Of a stretch of 64,000 nt of DNA, positions 26,056-33,368 are shown one piece after another. The notes beneath the pieces were generated by a model. That model worked only from the letters and a program-made list of their open reading frames with translations. It was not told where the DNA came from and did no database searches. Position numbers and translations under genes: made by a program. Source of the DNA: Prolixibacteraceae bacterium (lineage in GTDB: Bacteria; Bacteroidota; Bacteroidia; Bacteroidales; Prolixibacteraceae). The DNA is taken from positions 145,114 through 209,113 of the forward strand of contig JAIBEY010000052.1 in NCBI GenBank assembly GCA_019459525.1, in the 5' to 3' direction. Positions within the stretch are counted from its first letter, which is position 1; each line of letters starts with the position of its first letter.

Positions 26056-26346
26056 ATGAAAGTAAAGATTTTTTTAGCTGGATTCGCCCTGGTGGCAGTA
26101 ACAGCTTTGGCAAGTGCACAAAATCCGGTTGCCGGGAGAGGAAATGGCAACGGGACATCGAAAAGCGCAGCTTTTGTTGACGCCAATAAAAATGGCATTT
26201 GCGACACGTACGAAAACCGCGCAAGCCAAACATCAGTTGGCAAAAGAAATGGAACTGGAAATTGCGTTGGACAAGGCAACAGAAAAGGAAACAATTCAGG
26301 GAAAAGACAAGGTTCAGGCAACGGAAGCTGTCGCCGTTTGCAATAA
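26056..26346 (+). CDS. Small secreted Gly/Asn-rich protein with EF-hand-like loop
   Basis: A 96-residue exported protein: signal peptide to about residue 21 (VTALASA|Q), then a Gly/Asn-rich stretch, a loop DANKNGICDTYE (Asp1, Asn3, Asn5, Gly6, Asp9, Glu12 of an EF-hand/dockerin-type calcium loop) and a basic Gly/Asn/Arg tail with three cysteines in the mature part. I know no named family for it. It lies between the Spy-like gene and the DUF2202 gene, 137 bases after the former and 37 before the latter. An overlapping second frame is open across it because of the skewed composition; the signal peptide decides for this one. Confidence 0.7.
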   Translation: MKVKIFLAGFALVAVTALASAQNPVAGRGNGNGTSKSAAFVDANKNGICDTYENRASQTSVGKRNGTGNCVGQGNRKGNNSGKRQGSGNGSCRRLQ

Positions 26347-26383
26347 ACAATCACATTTTATTCATTCAAAAAATTCAAGAGTA

Positions 26384-27160
26384 ATGAAAACAAAAAACAT
26401 GATTTTCGGATTGATGCTAGTTGCATCAGCAGCTTTCGGGTTTATTTCGTGCAACAACTCTCCTGCTGTTGACAATGAACTGATTGAAAAGTCGGCTACT
26501 ATGGATTTGATCACCAATTTTCCGGTACTGGTTTCGGGCGAAGATGCCGGCATCCTGCTAATGCGCGAAGAAGAAAAAATGGCCCACGACGTTTATACCG
26601 TTTTTGGCAATAGCTACGACCTCCCCATTTTCAATAACATTGCCAACAGCGAAACCAACCATTACAACGCCATGGGGACACTGATTTCTACCTACCAACT
26701 TACTGATCCTTCGACCGGGATAGCTGGAACATTCACCAACATCACCATTTCCAACCTTTACGCACAACTGGTTGAAGCGGGCTCCGGTTCGGTTGAAGAA
26801 GCTCTGAAAACCGGCGCATACATTGAAGAATACGACATTGTTGACCTTGAAAAACTGATTGCAGCTACCAGGAATACCGCACTTCAGCAGATATACGGCA
26901 ACCTGCTGCGCGGTTCGCGTAACCACTTGCGCGCATTTGTAGCTACACTCAAAACCTACCAGGTGACCTACGTTCCGGAAGTTATGAGCGCCGAAGATTT
27001 CGAGACCATCATCAGCAATCCAATGGAACCCGGGAACCAAAACGGAATGATGAACGGAAACGGGAATAAAAATGGCAAGGGAAAAGGAGGAAATGGCAAC
27101 AAAGGTGCCGGTGGGCAAAAAGGACAGGGAACCGGTACTGGCGTTTGCATTAACGGATAA
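26384..27160 (+). CDS. DUF2202 ferritin-like lipoprotein with Gly/Asn/Lys-rich tail
   Basis: A 258-residue lipoprotein. The start is ATG 26384 because MKTKNMIFGLMLVASAAFGFISC ends in a lipobox; the frame is open 90 codons upstream but only as an overlap of the previous gene. Residues about 45-200 are a DUF2202 domain, a ferritin-like four-helix fold (REEEKMAHDVYTVFGN, ANSETNHYNAMGTLI, LRGSRNHLRAFVATLKTY) whose Glu and His residues could form a di-metal site. The tail from about 220 is built of NGNGNKNGKGKGG-type repeats like those of the preceding small protein. It is the last gene of the sigma module and is followed by a strong terminator. Confidence 0.85.
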   Translation: MKTKNMIFGLMLVASAAFGFISCNNSPAVDNELIEKSATMDLITNFPVLVSGEDAGILLMREEEKMAHDVYTVFGNSYDLPIFNNIANSETNHYNAMGTLISTYQLTDPSTGIAGTFTNITISNLYAQLVEAGSGSVEEALKTGAYIEEYDIVDLEKLIAATRNTALQQIYGNLLRGSRNHLRAFVATLKTYQVTYVPEVMSAEDFETIISNPMEPGNQNGMMNGNGNKNGKGKGGNGNKGAGGQKGQGTGTGVCING

Positions 27161-27190
27161 ACCGCTTCCAAACTGATTACTTTTAACTAA

Positions 27191-27233
27191 CCGAAAAGCC
27201 TTTCATTTCATCGAGAGGCTTTTCGGATTTTTT
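27191..27233 (+). terminator. Terminator after the DUF2202 gene
   Basis: CCGAAAAGCCT, 11-base interior, AGGCTTTTCGG and six T, starting 30 bases after the stop. Confidence 0.9.
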
Positions 27234-27382
27234 AACAACAACCAAAGCTGTTTTTCATTCATACAAAAAAACAGATGGTCAGCTTCAACGAAAGCCTGAA
27301 GAAGGAGTAGAAATAGAAAGCAATATAAAGAAAACGAATGGTGCGAAAAACCATTCCTTTATCTATCCTGTCGGGTATATTT

Positions 27383-27443
27383 AAAAATAATCTCCATTAA
27401 AAGCCAAGATGTTTCCTGGCTTTTAATGGAGATTATTTTTTAG
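27383..27443 (-). terminator. Very long perfect hairpin downstream of the LEA-like gene
   Basis: Left arm 27383-27406 and right arm 27417-27440 are perfect 24-base complements around a 10-base loop. In the minus direction it follows the stop at 27468, so it is read as that gene's terminator; the A/T ends would let it work in both directions. The rest of 27234-27382 shows no gene. Confidence 0.8.
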
Positions 27444-27467
27444 AAACTGAACTATTCAAGTATAAAA

Positions 27468-27971
27468 TTACCAGTTCGACTCGTCAAGGACTTCTTCACT
27501 TTCAGCAGTTTTAGCGGCAGTCTTCAATGCTTTAACAGTTTTAGAAGTCTTGGCAGTGCCCTCGGTCTTTTTCGTATCCTTTGCTTCAACTTTTCCACCT
27601 TTAGCGGTATTTTTGGCATCGTTTACAGTACTCTTCGCATCGTTGGCCGTACTTTTGGCGTCTTCAACAGTGCTCTTTGCTTCGTCCACCGTGGCCTTGG
27701 TAACTTCGATAGCAGCTTTCGGGTTTTTTAGAAAAGCTTTTGGGTTGGTGGCCATAAATTTTGCAGTGTTCAAAACCCCTTTCCCTTTTTTGGCAGTTGC
27801 CTTCCCCTTTTCTACCGTTTCTTGTCCTTTCACTACCGTTGCGGCCCCATTTTCTACTGTAGCTTTCGCTTTTTTGCCTTTTGATACCTGAGCGTCCTGT
27901 GCCTGAACATGGCTTTGACACACCACAAGCACAAATAATACAACGAATAATACTTTGCAATAATTTTTCAT
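27468..27971 (-). CDS. Secreted Lys/Ala-rich repeat protein (LEA-like)
   Basis: A 167-residue protein with a signal peptide (FVVLFVLVVCQSHVQAQ, to about residue 25). The rest is almost only Ala, Lys, Thr, Val, Glu and Asp in helical repeats; between about residues 90 and 125 a heptad repeats as DEAKSTV, EDAKSTA, NDAKSTV, NDAKNTA. Such repeats resemble group 3 late-embryogenesis-abundant (LEA) desiccation proteins, but a coiled-coil cell-wall spacer is equally possible. No enzyme motif is present. It is transcribed alone, divergently to nothing recognisable on its left side. Confidence 0.65.
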   Translation of the reverse strand: MKNYCKVLFVVLFVLVVCQSHVQAQDAQVSKGKKAKATVENGAATVVKGQETVEKGKATAKKGKGVLNTAKFMATNPKAFLKNPKAAIEVTKATVDEAKSTVEDAKSTANDAKSTVNDAKNTAKGGKVEAKDTKKTEGTAKTSKTVKALKTAAKTAESEEVLDESNW

Positions 27972-28244
27972 TTTTCGAATTGATTTAATGATGATTGGGT
28001 TTTTATGGTTGAATTGATTGATTTTTTGTTTGTCGGTAAAATCGGACTGCTTCGTTTTTTCTGACCGGTTGGCCGTTTTAAATCAGGTGAGAACGCCGAA
28101 TAGACCAAGGCTCAAAACTAAAGATGATTTACCAGAAGACAGAAAAACAGGATAAGACAAAAAGTGGACAATTGGAAAAACCGCATCTATATCTGTAAAA
28201 ATTCAGAAGGGCAAACGATCAAAATCCCGGGCTATGGGTTGGAC
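27972..28244. other. Gene-free stretch
   Basis: No supported gene between the LEA-like start and the methyltransferase terminator. A plus-strand frame (28164-28514) is open here but has no homologous look and overlaps a real gene. The DNA is plain A/T-rich and probably holds the promoter of the LEA-like gene. Confidence 0.6.
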
Positions 28245-28300
28245 GAAAAAATGGGGCTGTCCCAAAGTCAAAAAATTGTTTTGACCTTTGAAACAGCCCC
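28245..28300 (-). terminator. Terminator of the methyltransferase gene
   Basis: A long interrupted inverted repeat: GGGGCTGT at 28253-28260 pairs with ACAGCCCC at 28293-28300, and AAAGTCAAAA pairs with TTTTGACCTTT inside. In the minus direction it ends in CCATTTTTT. It starts 20 bases after the stop at 28321. Confidence 0.75.
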
Positions 28301-28320
28301 AGTAAAACTAGAAGTACCGG

Positions 28321-29094
28321 TTAAATCTTCTTCCCGATATAAAATACATAACCATAGTACGCCTTGTATTTGGCGTACAATTGCGCTTCATGGCGCTGAA
28401 ATGCGACGAGTTCTTCGGCAGTGGTATTGCCTGCATGCTTCTTTAAGAAAGCTTCCTGCACCGAAATTTGCGGAGCATGGTAGTGGTCTGTCCAGCAGTT
28501 TTCAGGCAAAATAAACGATGCCACCGGAACATAACCGGTCTTTTGCATAATCGCAACGTTATTCGGAATGGTATCAATTTCAGGATAAGCTGCCATCCAA
28601 AATTCACTGATCTCAGCAGGTCGTGTTTCGGTAAACCACGATGCTTCTGAAACGGCAACATATCCTCCTGTTTTCAGAAATTTCCGCCATTCGGTCAGTC
28701 CACGTTCGAACCCAATGTTGTAAATCGCACCTTCCGACCATATCAGGTCTAATTCTTCCTCCTGAAAAGGCAGGTCGTCCATTGAACCAACGATGCCCCC
28801 TACCCTTTCCTGAAGGTTCAGCTTCGTCGCATTTTGGTTAAATCGGCTAATGAAATCGGGAAACAAGTCAAGCCCGGTGATTTGACCGGGTGCATTTTGC
28901 GCTAAAGTCATGGTTTGTCCGCCTGTTCCGCAGCCCAAATCGACAATGCGCGATTCCGGAGTTAAGTTGTCTATAAAGCTCAACGCTTTAATTGTGGCTT
29001 CAGGACTACCGGGGCCTTGTCGTTCTGTACTTGAAAAATATTCGCAGATTAAACTAATGTCGAATTCGTGTATAGTTTTATTTTCGTTACTCAT
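28321..29094 (-). CDS. Class I SAM-dependent methyltransferase
   Basis: A 257-residue methyltransferase. ATG 29094 ([20 protein letters not shown]) is preferred over a start 15 codons upstream because the family's N-terminal helix begins there. Motif I is [11 protein letters not shown] and the acidic strand-2 end is [27 protein letters not shown] corresponds to the motif IV region. It resembles small-molecule methyltransferases related to UbiE/ARM-type enzymes. No neighbour hints at the substrate. The gene is transcribed alone. Confidence 0.85.
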   Translation of the reverse strand: MSNENKTIHEFDISLICEYFSSTERQGPGSPEATIKALSFIDNLTPESRIVDLGCGTGGQTMTLAQNAPGQITGLDLFPDFISRFNQNATKLNLQERVGGIVGSMDDLPFQEEELDLIWSEGAIYNIGFERGLTEWRKFLKTGGYVAVSEASWFTETRPAEISEFWMAAYPEIDTIPNNVAIMQKTGYVPVASFILPENCWTDHYHAPQISVQEAFLKKHAGNTTAEELVAFQRHEAQLYAKYKAYYGYVFYIGKKI

Positions 29095-29170
29095 GATGTT
29101 TAAATTTAAATGTTGGGCAACAGCAAAAGTTAATCTCACTTTTGCGTGCCATTTTTATAAATATATAGAC

Positions 29171-29251
29171 GTGAAAATAACTCTGACCTGAACAGGCCTG
29201 AGTTTGCTAAGGGATAACCGAAGGCGGAATGCCCAGGGTTATTTACTTCAC
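29171..29251. repeat. 81-bp imperfect palindrome able to fold as a three-way junction
   Basis: The ends GTGAA and TTCAC close an outer stem (GTGAA.ATAA with TTAT..TTCAC). Inside are two hairpins, AACTC...CCTGAACAGG...GAGTT (29179-29204) and ATAACC...GGCGGAATGCC...GGTTAT (29214-29241). It lies between divergent genes at 29094 and 29536. It could be a mobile palindromic element or a structured leader RNA; I do not recognise a known riboswitch consensus. The remainder of this 441-base gap shows no gene. Confidence 0.5.
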
Positions 29252-29436
29252 ACTATCCGAAATTAAATTAAACATCCAAAGTTTTTAGAAGCGGCAAATG
29301 TAAGTTTTTTTTGTATTGTGTCTTTAATTACCTCTGCCTTTTCTCACACATATTCTTTTTAATTGATACTTCCCAATCAGAAAATTTCTTAATCAAAACA
29401 TAATCTCACAAGTAACCGGAAACAAAATATTGATTG

Positions 29437-29444
29437 TACTTTTG
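29437..29444 (+). promoter_or_regulatory. Putative -7 element for the zincin lipoprotein gene
   Basis: TACTTTTG fits TAnnTTTG and lies 91 bases before ATG 29536, giving a long untranslated leader. Confidence 0.4.
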
Positions 29445-29535
29445 CCACCGAAAACAAAAACAATTCGGGAAAAACCTCATGAAATTCAGAGTCGGGTTTC
29501 AGGTTTCGGTGTCCCTTTCACGAAAACACGAAAAC

Positions 29536-30336
29536 ATGAAAAACACATTACTTTTATTGATGTTGTTCCTGATTGGCTTTACCGGATGTAAAGACGATTC
29601 GGGATCAACAATGCTCGATGGCCCGTGGGTCACCACTTCGCAAGGCTTAATTACCTTGCATACCCGTCCGGCAGGTTACGGATACGGCGCTTCGCCCGAC
29701 CAAACGGCCATCGACTCAACCCTCGTTCACCAGAATGCTTTTATTGGGCTAATCAACCAAAAGCTAAACACCGGATTCGATGAAAAATTGGAGATTTATT
29801 TCTTCAACAAAGATGAGGTAGAATTAAAACTGGGTGTAAAGGCCGGAGGAAGTACCAATCCAAAACGAAAGGAGATTTACTATTCATTTGGCTACCACCA
29901 ATACTACCCCAACCTGAAATTATATGATTATCTGGGTGTACATGAGATGGTTCACATGGTTGCCGAAAATACGATCGGACAGGGAGGAACAACGATGATT
30001 ATTGAGGGATTGGCTGTTGCCATCGACGGAACTTTAGGAAATGTGGGCGAAACCCGGAAACTGATTGGCGAATGGATGGCTGAATACCAGAATGCAGGCA
30101 ACATTTATACCCCAACGCAGTTGCTCGAAAAACCATCAGCGATCACCGACATTGAATTTTACGCCCAATCGGGGAATTTTGTAAACTGGCTTCTTCAAAA
30201 GTTTGGGGCATCCGAAATTGCCCAATTGTATCAACTGAACAAAGACCAGTTCAAATCTGAATTCCAAAAAATCACCGGACAAACCTATACTTCCATGGAA
30301 GCAGACTATCTGGATGAAACCAGGGAGAAACAATAA
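29536..30336 (+). CDS. Putative zinc metallopeptidase lipoprotein (gluzincin-like)
   Basis: A 266-residue lipoprotein. ATG 29536 (MKNTLLLLMLFLIGFTGCKDD) gives a lipobox FTGC; 34 upstream codons are open but improbable. The zinc motif HEMVH (His136, Glu137, His140) is followed by IIEGLAV, where Glu157 could be the third ligand in gluzincin fashion, as in peptidase MA-like domains. It would face the periplasm or the cell surface. The substrate is unknown. It is followed by an independent L,D-transpeptidase gene, 98 bases on. Confidence 0.75.
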   Translation: MKNTLLLLMLFLIGFTGCKDDSGSTMLDGPWVTTSQGLITLHTRPAGYGYGASPDQTAIDSTLVHQNAFIGLINQKLNTGFDEKLEIYFFNKDEVELKLGVKAGGSTNPKRKEIYYSFGYHQYYPNLKLYDYLGVHEMVHMVAENTIGQGGTTMIIEGLAVAIDGTLGNVGETRKLIGEWMAEYQNAGNIYTPTQLLEKPSAITDIEFYAQSGNFVNWLLQKFGASEIAQLYQLNKDQFKSEFQKITGQTYTSMEADYLDETREKQ

Positions 30337-30409
30337 AACACTACATCTGCAAATCTGGTTTTGCAACAAAAACCAAAATCAGGAGTTAAATATATGAATT
30401 GTTTTACAC

Positions 30410-30417
30410 TATTTTTG
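30410..30417 (+). promoter_or_regulatory. Putative -7 element for the L,D-transpeptidase gene
   Basis: TATTTTTG, 17 bases before ATG 30435, fits TAnnTTTG. Confidence 0.4.
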
Positions 30418-30434
30418 CCCCAATTTTTATTTGC

Positions 30435-31181
30435 ATGAAACATTTAATCATCCTCTTTTTCTTGGGTTCGCTCTTGTTGGAAACACCGCCAAGTTCGTTC
30501 CGCGAGAAACAGTTAAATTTCACACGTGTCAGGGAAGCCTACCATTCCAAGGAAAAGATTGTAACCAAAACACTTACTGAACACGGTATTTCGCGCGATA
30601 GCCTACAGATTTACCTCCGGGCTTTTAAAACCGAAAAAAAGGTTGAAGTGTGGGGAAAAAACAACTGCGACTCCGCCTACACCTTAATCAAAGAAATTCC
30701 GATTTGCGAAATATCGGGCGTGATTGGCCCCAAACGACGCTCGCAGGATTTGCAGGTTCCGGAAGGTTTTTATCGCATCAACGAATTAAACCCGTACAGC
30801 AAATATTATTTGTCGATGAAGATCAACTATCCGAATGCGTCTGATAGTATTCGCGGAGTAAAAGGGCGGCTGGGTAACCTGATTTACATTCACGGCGGCT
30901 GCGAATCATCAGGGTGCATCTCCATTGCCGACGATAAAATCAAGGAGTTGTTTGTGTATTGCATCGAAGCCTACAACGCAGGTCAGAAAGAAATCAACAT
31001 TGCCATTTATCCGGCCCGTCTCGACGATAAAACTTACGCCCGGCTAACAACAGGATACAGTAAAAACAAAGATAAAATCAGCCTGTGGGCCGACCTCAAA
31101 AAAAGCTACGATTTGTTTAATCAGAAGAAAGTTCCGCCTACGGTGAAATACAATACCGATGGAACACATGAGGTGAATTGA
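30435..31181 (+). CDS. L,D-transpeptidase (YkuD family), exported
   Basis: A 248-residue exported protein; ATG 30435 (MKHLIILFFLGSLLLETPPS) gives a short signal sequence. The YkuD active site reads HGGCESSGCISI, with His153, Ser159 and nucleophile Cys161. YAFK-like spacing (GPKRRSQDLQVPEGFYRI before it) matches the L,D-transpeptidase subgroup that includes YafK and cleaves or makes peptidoglycan-lipoprotein/3-3 crosslinks. The GPKRRSQDLQVPEG block is a hallmark of that subgroup. Transcribed from its own promoter; cotranscription with the downstream Crp gene is unlikely but possible. Confidence 0.88.
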   Translation: MKHLIILFFLGSLLLETPPSSFREKQLNFTRVREAYHSKEKIVTKTLTEHGISRDSLQIYLRAFKTEKKVEVWGKNNCDSAYTLIKEIPICEISGVIGPKRRSQDLQVPEGFYRINELNPYSKYYLSMKINYPNASDSIRGVKGRLGNLIYIHGGCESSGCISIADDKIKELFVYCIEAYNAGQKEINIAIYPARLDDKTYARLTTGYSKNKDKISLWADLKKSYDLFNQKKVPPTVKYNTDGTHEVN

Positions 31182-31218
31182 TTTATTTGATACCTTTCTC
31201 TTTTTAAAGTACATCTAA

Positions 31219-31791
31219 ATGTATCCTAATTTCATCAGTCATATTCGCAAATATGTAGAACTCGACGATCATTCAGTTGCCCGATTAAATCAATACATAT
31301 CTCCCCTGAAATTAAAGCGGAAGGAGTTTTTACTGAAGGAAGGTCAAATTTGCCAATCCATTTATTTTGTAGAGAAGGGTTGTCTAAGGATGTATTTTAT
31401 CGACGACAAGCTAAACGAGCAGATTACTCAATTTGCCTTGGAACATTGGTGGATAGCCGACCATTTTAGCTTTCTGGACAATAAACCATCACCCTACTTT
31501 ATACAAACCATCGAAAAATCGGAAATCCTTGCAATTAGCACAACTTCGTTTGAAGAAATGCTACGTGAACTCCCGCAAATGGAGCGCTATTTCAGGATAA
31601 TTGTGCAACGGGCGGTGGCAGCCTCACAACTCCGCCTTAAATACATGTACGAGATGTCAAAAGAGGAATTCTACCAACATTTCAGCACTACCTTCCCCGA
31701 ATTCGTTCAGCGCGTTCCGCAATATATGATTGCTTCTTACCTGGGCCTTACCCCGCAATACGTAAGCGAACTCCGAAAAAAGAAATTGTAG
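31219..31791 (+). CDS. Crp/Fnr family transcriptional regulator
   Basis: A 190-residue regulator with an N-terminal cyclic-nucleotide-binding-like domain (LKRKEFLLKEGQICQSIYFVEKGCLRMYFI) and a short C-terminal helix-turn-helix (QYMIASYLGLTPQYVSELRKKK). This is the common size of Bacteroidetes Crp/Fnr proteins with no FNR cysteine cluster. It sits 82 bases before a flavin-binding pyridoxamine-oxidase-like gene that has its own promoter element and is the most likely target. Confidence 0.88.
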   Translation: MYPNFISHIRKYVELDDHSVARLNQYISPLKLKRKEFLLKEGQICQSIYFVEKGCLRMYFIDDKLNEQITQFALEHWWIADHFSFLDNKPSPYFIQTIEKSEILAISTTSFEEMLRELPQMERYFRIIVQRAVAASQLRLKYMYEMSKEEFYQHFSTTFPEFVQRVPQYMIASYLGLTPQYVSELRKKKL

Positions 31792-31837
31792 GCTTCATTT
31801 CTTAAACCAGCTTAATTTTTTATTGCGTTCGCACGGA

Positions 31838-31845
31838 TAGTTTTG
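31838..31845 (+). promoter_or_regulatory. Putative -7 element of the flavin-binding protein gene
   Basis: TAGTTTTG fits TAnnTTTG, 28 bases before ATG 31874. Confidence 0.45.
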
Positions 31846-31873
31846 TACTCACAAACAATCTGAAAATAATACT

Positions 31874-32260
31874 ATGAGCGAAAACAGAAAGCTATCCGAA
31901 AAATTTCATGAAGTATTGAAACATGAAGGCGTTGTTTCCATTGTATCCTGGGGAGTTGAACCCCATGTAGTAAACACCTGGAACTCGTTTCTGGTGATAA
32001 CGGAAGATGAGCGGATTCTGATTCCGGCCTACGGATTCAGGAAAACAGAGAAAAACGTAAATGTAAATAACCAGGTAAAACTCACTCTGGGAACCAAAGA
32101 AGTATTGGGGCACAACAATTACCAGGGAACAGGGTTTCTGATTAATGGTACGGCCAGATACCTTGCTTCGGGTGACGAATTTGATTTTATGAAAGAAAAA
32201 TTTTCGTTCCTGACCAGAGTATTTGAAGTAACCGTCGATAAGGCCAAACAAATGCTTTAA
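31874..32260 (+). CDS. Pyridoxamine 5'-phosphate oxidase-like FMN-binding protein
   Basis: A 128-residue single-domain split-barrel protein of the pyridoxamine oxidase-like group (MSENRKLSEKFHEVLKHEGVVSIVSWG; VKLTLGTKEVLGHNNYQGTGFLINGTARYL). These usually bind FMN or a heme-like cofactor and reduce small electrophiles. It follows the Crp/Fnr gene and probably answers to it. Confidence 0.8.
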   Translation: MSENRKLSEKFHEVLKHEGVVSIVSWGVEPHVVNTWNSFLVITEDERILIPAYGFRKTEKNVNVNNQVKLTLGTKEVLGHNNYQGTGFLINGTARYLASGDEFDFMKEKFSFLTRVFEVTVDKAKQML

Positions 32261-32280
32261 TTAGGAATATTCAGTTTTAG

Positions 32281-32308
32281 TGATCCGATACTTAAGTTCA
32301 TCGGATCA
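32281..32308. repeat. Hairpin after the flavin-binding gene
   Basis: TGATCCGAT and ATCGGATCA are a perfect 9-bp stem around a 10-base loop, 20 bases past the stop. No U-run follows, so it may be a weak terminator or a boundary of the AT-rich AbiC-like insert. Confidence 0.55.
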
Positions 32309-32433
32309 AGTGATGAAATATGCTCAAACAAATACATAGTCGCTAAAAAGAGGCAGTCCCCAAGCTGAAGTTTTCTACAATAGTATATTGCTAACCAGAA
32401 ACAAAATGAGTAGGTTTGGAGAAACTTATTCTT

Positions 32434-33216
32434 ATGGAAAACAAGGAACTATCGTCCGAGCATAAAATTAAAATTGAGCTCAAAAAGCTTGATCAATATG
32501 CTTGGTATATCGGCGGAGTTGGAATGATCTTTCTGTTTGGATTTACCATATTCGCAACTCAATTTCATATATGGTTTGATTTTACAAATACTGGGCAAAT
32601 TGGAGATACTATCGGTGGTTTAACTACCCCAATAATTGGAATTTTTTCTGCATTGTTGATTTATTTTTCTTTTCGTGCTCAGATTAAAGCTAATTACATC
32701 GTTCAAAGTCAAATTGATCGACAACGGCTAGAAGAGACTGAAAAAAGAGAGTACAATTACCAGATGGAAATCTGTAATCATGTCAAGGAAATGATTAATA
32801 ATTACGATAAAATATACAAGAGGTTTAATGATTCCGATTTAAAAGGTCCAATTGCATTAAGCATTATTCTAAAAAGTTTGATAAATAAAAAGGAGAATGA
32901 TTTTGTTGATGAAAATTTATTAAAATCGCTATATAAAATATTATACCCGATAGACTCAGTCATTAAAAGTTTTAAAAATGCTGAGTTTAATAATTTAGAT
33001 ATCAGGCTCCCTATTGAAATAATATGTTTTATTTTTGAAGCACATATAGTAGGCGAAATTAGAGACCATATAAGTGACGCTTTATCAAAAGATACCTTAG
33101 TTCCAGAAAATGTTTATAACCTGTACAAGTTTATAGATACACTTGACAAAGAACTCGACCATCTGTATATAGCTCAACAATTTAGCCACGAAGTGATACC
33201 ATTTATAAAAAATTAG
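32434..33216 (+). CDS. AbiC-like putative phage abortive infection membrane protein
   Basis: A 260-residue protein with two membrane helices (about 25-47 and 68-87) and a long helical cytosolic tail. The block between them, FDFTNTGQIGDTIGGLTTP, is the signature I associate with the putAbiC family (putative phage abortive infection proteins), usually anchored in the membrane. The frame is open six codons upstream from a TTG (32416); ATG 32434 is the plausible start. The gene is visibly richer in A/T than its neighbours and stands between non-matching flanks, which suggests horizontal transfer. Anti-phage function is an inference from the family name. Confidence 0.75.
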   Translation: MENKELSSEHKIKIELKKLDQYAWYIGGVGMIFLFGFTIFATQFHIWFDFTNTGQIGDTIGGLTTPIIGIFSALLIYFSFRAQIKANYIVQSQIDRQRLEETEKREYNYQMEICNHVKEMINNYDKIYKRFNDSDLKGPIALSIILKSLINKKENDFVDENLLKSLYKILYPIDSVIKSFKNAEFNNLDIRLPIEIICFIFEAHIVGEIRDHISDALSKDTLVPENVYNLYKFIDTLDKELDHLYIAQQFSHEVIPFIKN

Positions 33217-33313
33217 TCCTTACTCTTTAGATTACCTATTGCAGCATAGCAACATGAGCCGCAAATACAACTTCGATAAATTTCTTGATGTACTTTCCTA
33301 GGACAGTTACAAA

Positions 33314-33350
33314 GCAAAAAGGCTCCCTGCTTACGCAAAGAGCCTTTCCC
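33314..33350 (-). terminator. Intrinsic terminator of leuB and the leu operon
   Basis: In the minus direction AAAGGCTCTTTGC, loop GTAA, GCAGGGAGCCTTTTT, with a GNRA tetraloop and U-run, 20 bases after the leuB stop. Stem sequence is shared with 23111-23146. Confidence 0.9.
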
Positions 33351-33368
33351 TATAATTTCTGAAAAATC

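Noticed and set aside
26114..26383. Open frame continuing upstream of the DUF2202 start, overlapping the small secreted protein gene
   Set aside because: It has no sensible signal or homology, whereas the other frame has a signal peptide and the DUF2202 gene has its own lipobox start at 26384. The extra frame is open only because of Gly/Lys/Asn-biased composition.
28164..28514. Plus-strand open frame of 116 codons
   Set aside because: It runs into the antisense of the methyltransferase, shows no domain pattern, and its first part is the hairpin terminator of that gene.
29171..29251. TPP, SAM or cobalamin riboswitch
   Set aside because: The fold is a three-way junction, but the signature loops of these classes cannot be matched; kept as an unclassified structured element.
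32341..33300. Toxin-antitoxin or restriction partner for the AbiC-like gene
   Set aside because: No small partner gene, promoter pair or methylase is visible; the gene appears alone.
33254..33301. Fifteen-codon frame MSRKYNFDKFLDVLS
   Set aside because: It looks a little like the start of a REP-associated transposase, but it is too short to support and has no continuing homology. Noted only as a possible leftover fragment.
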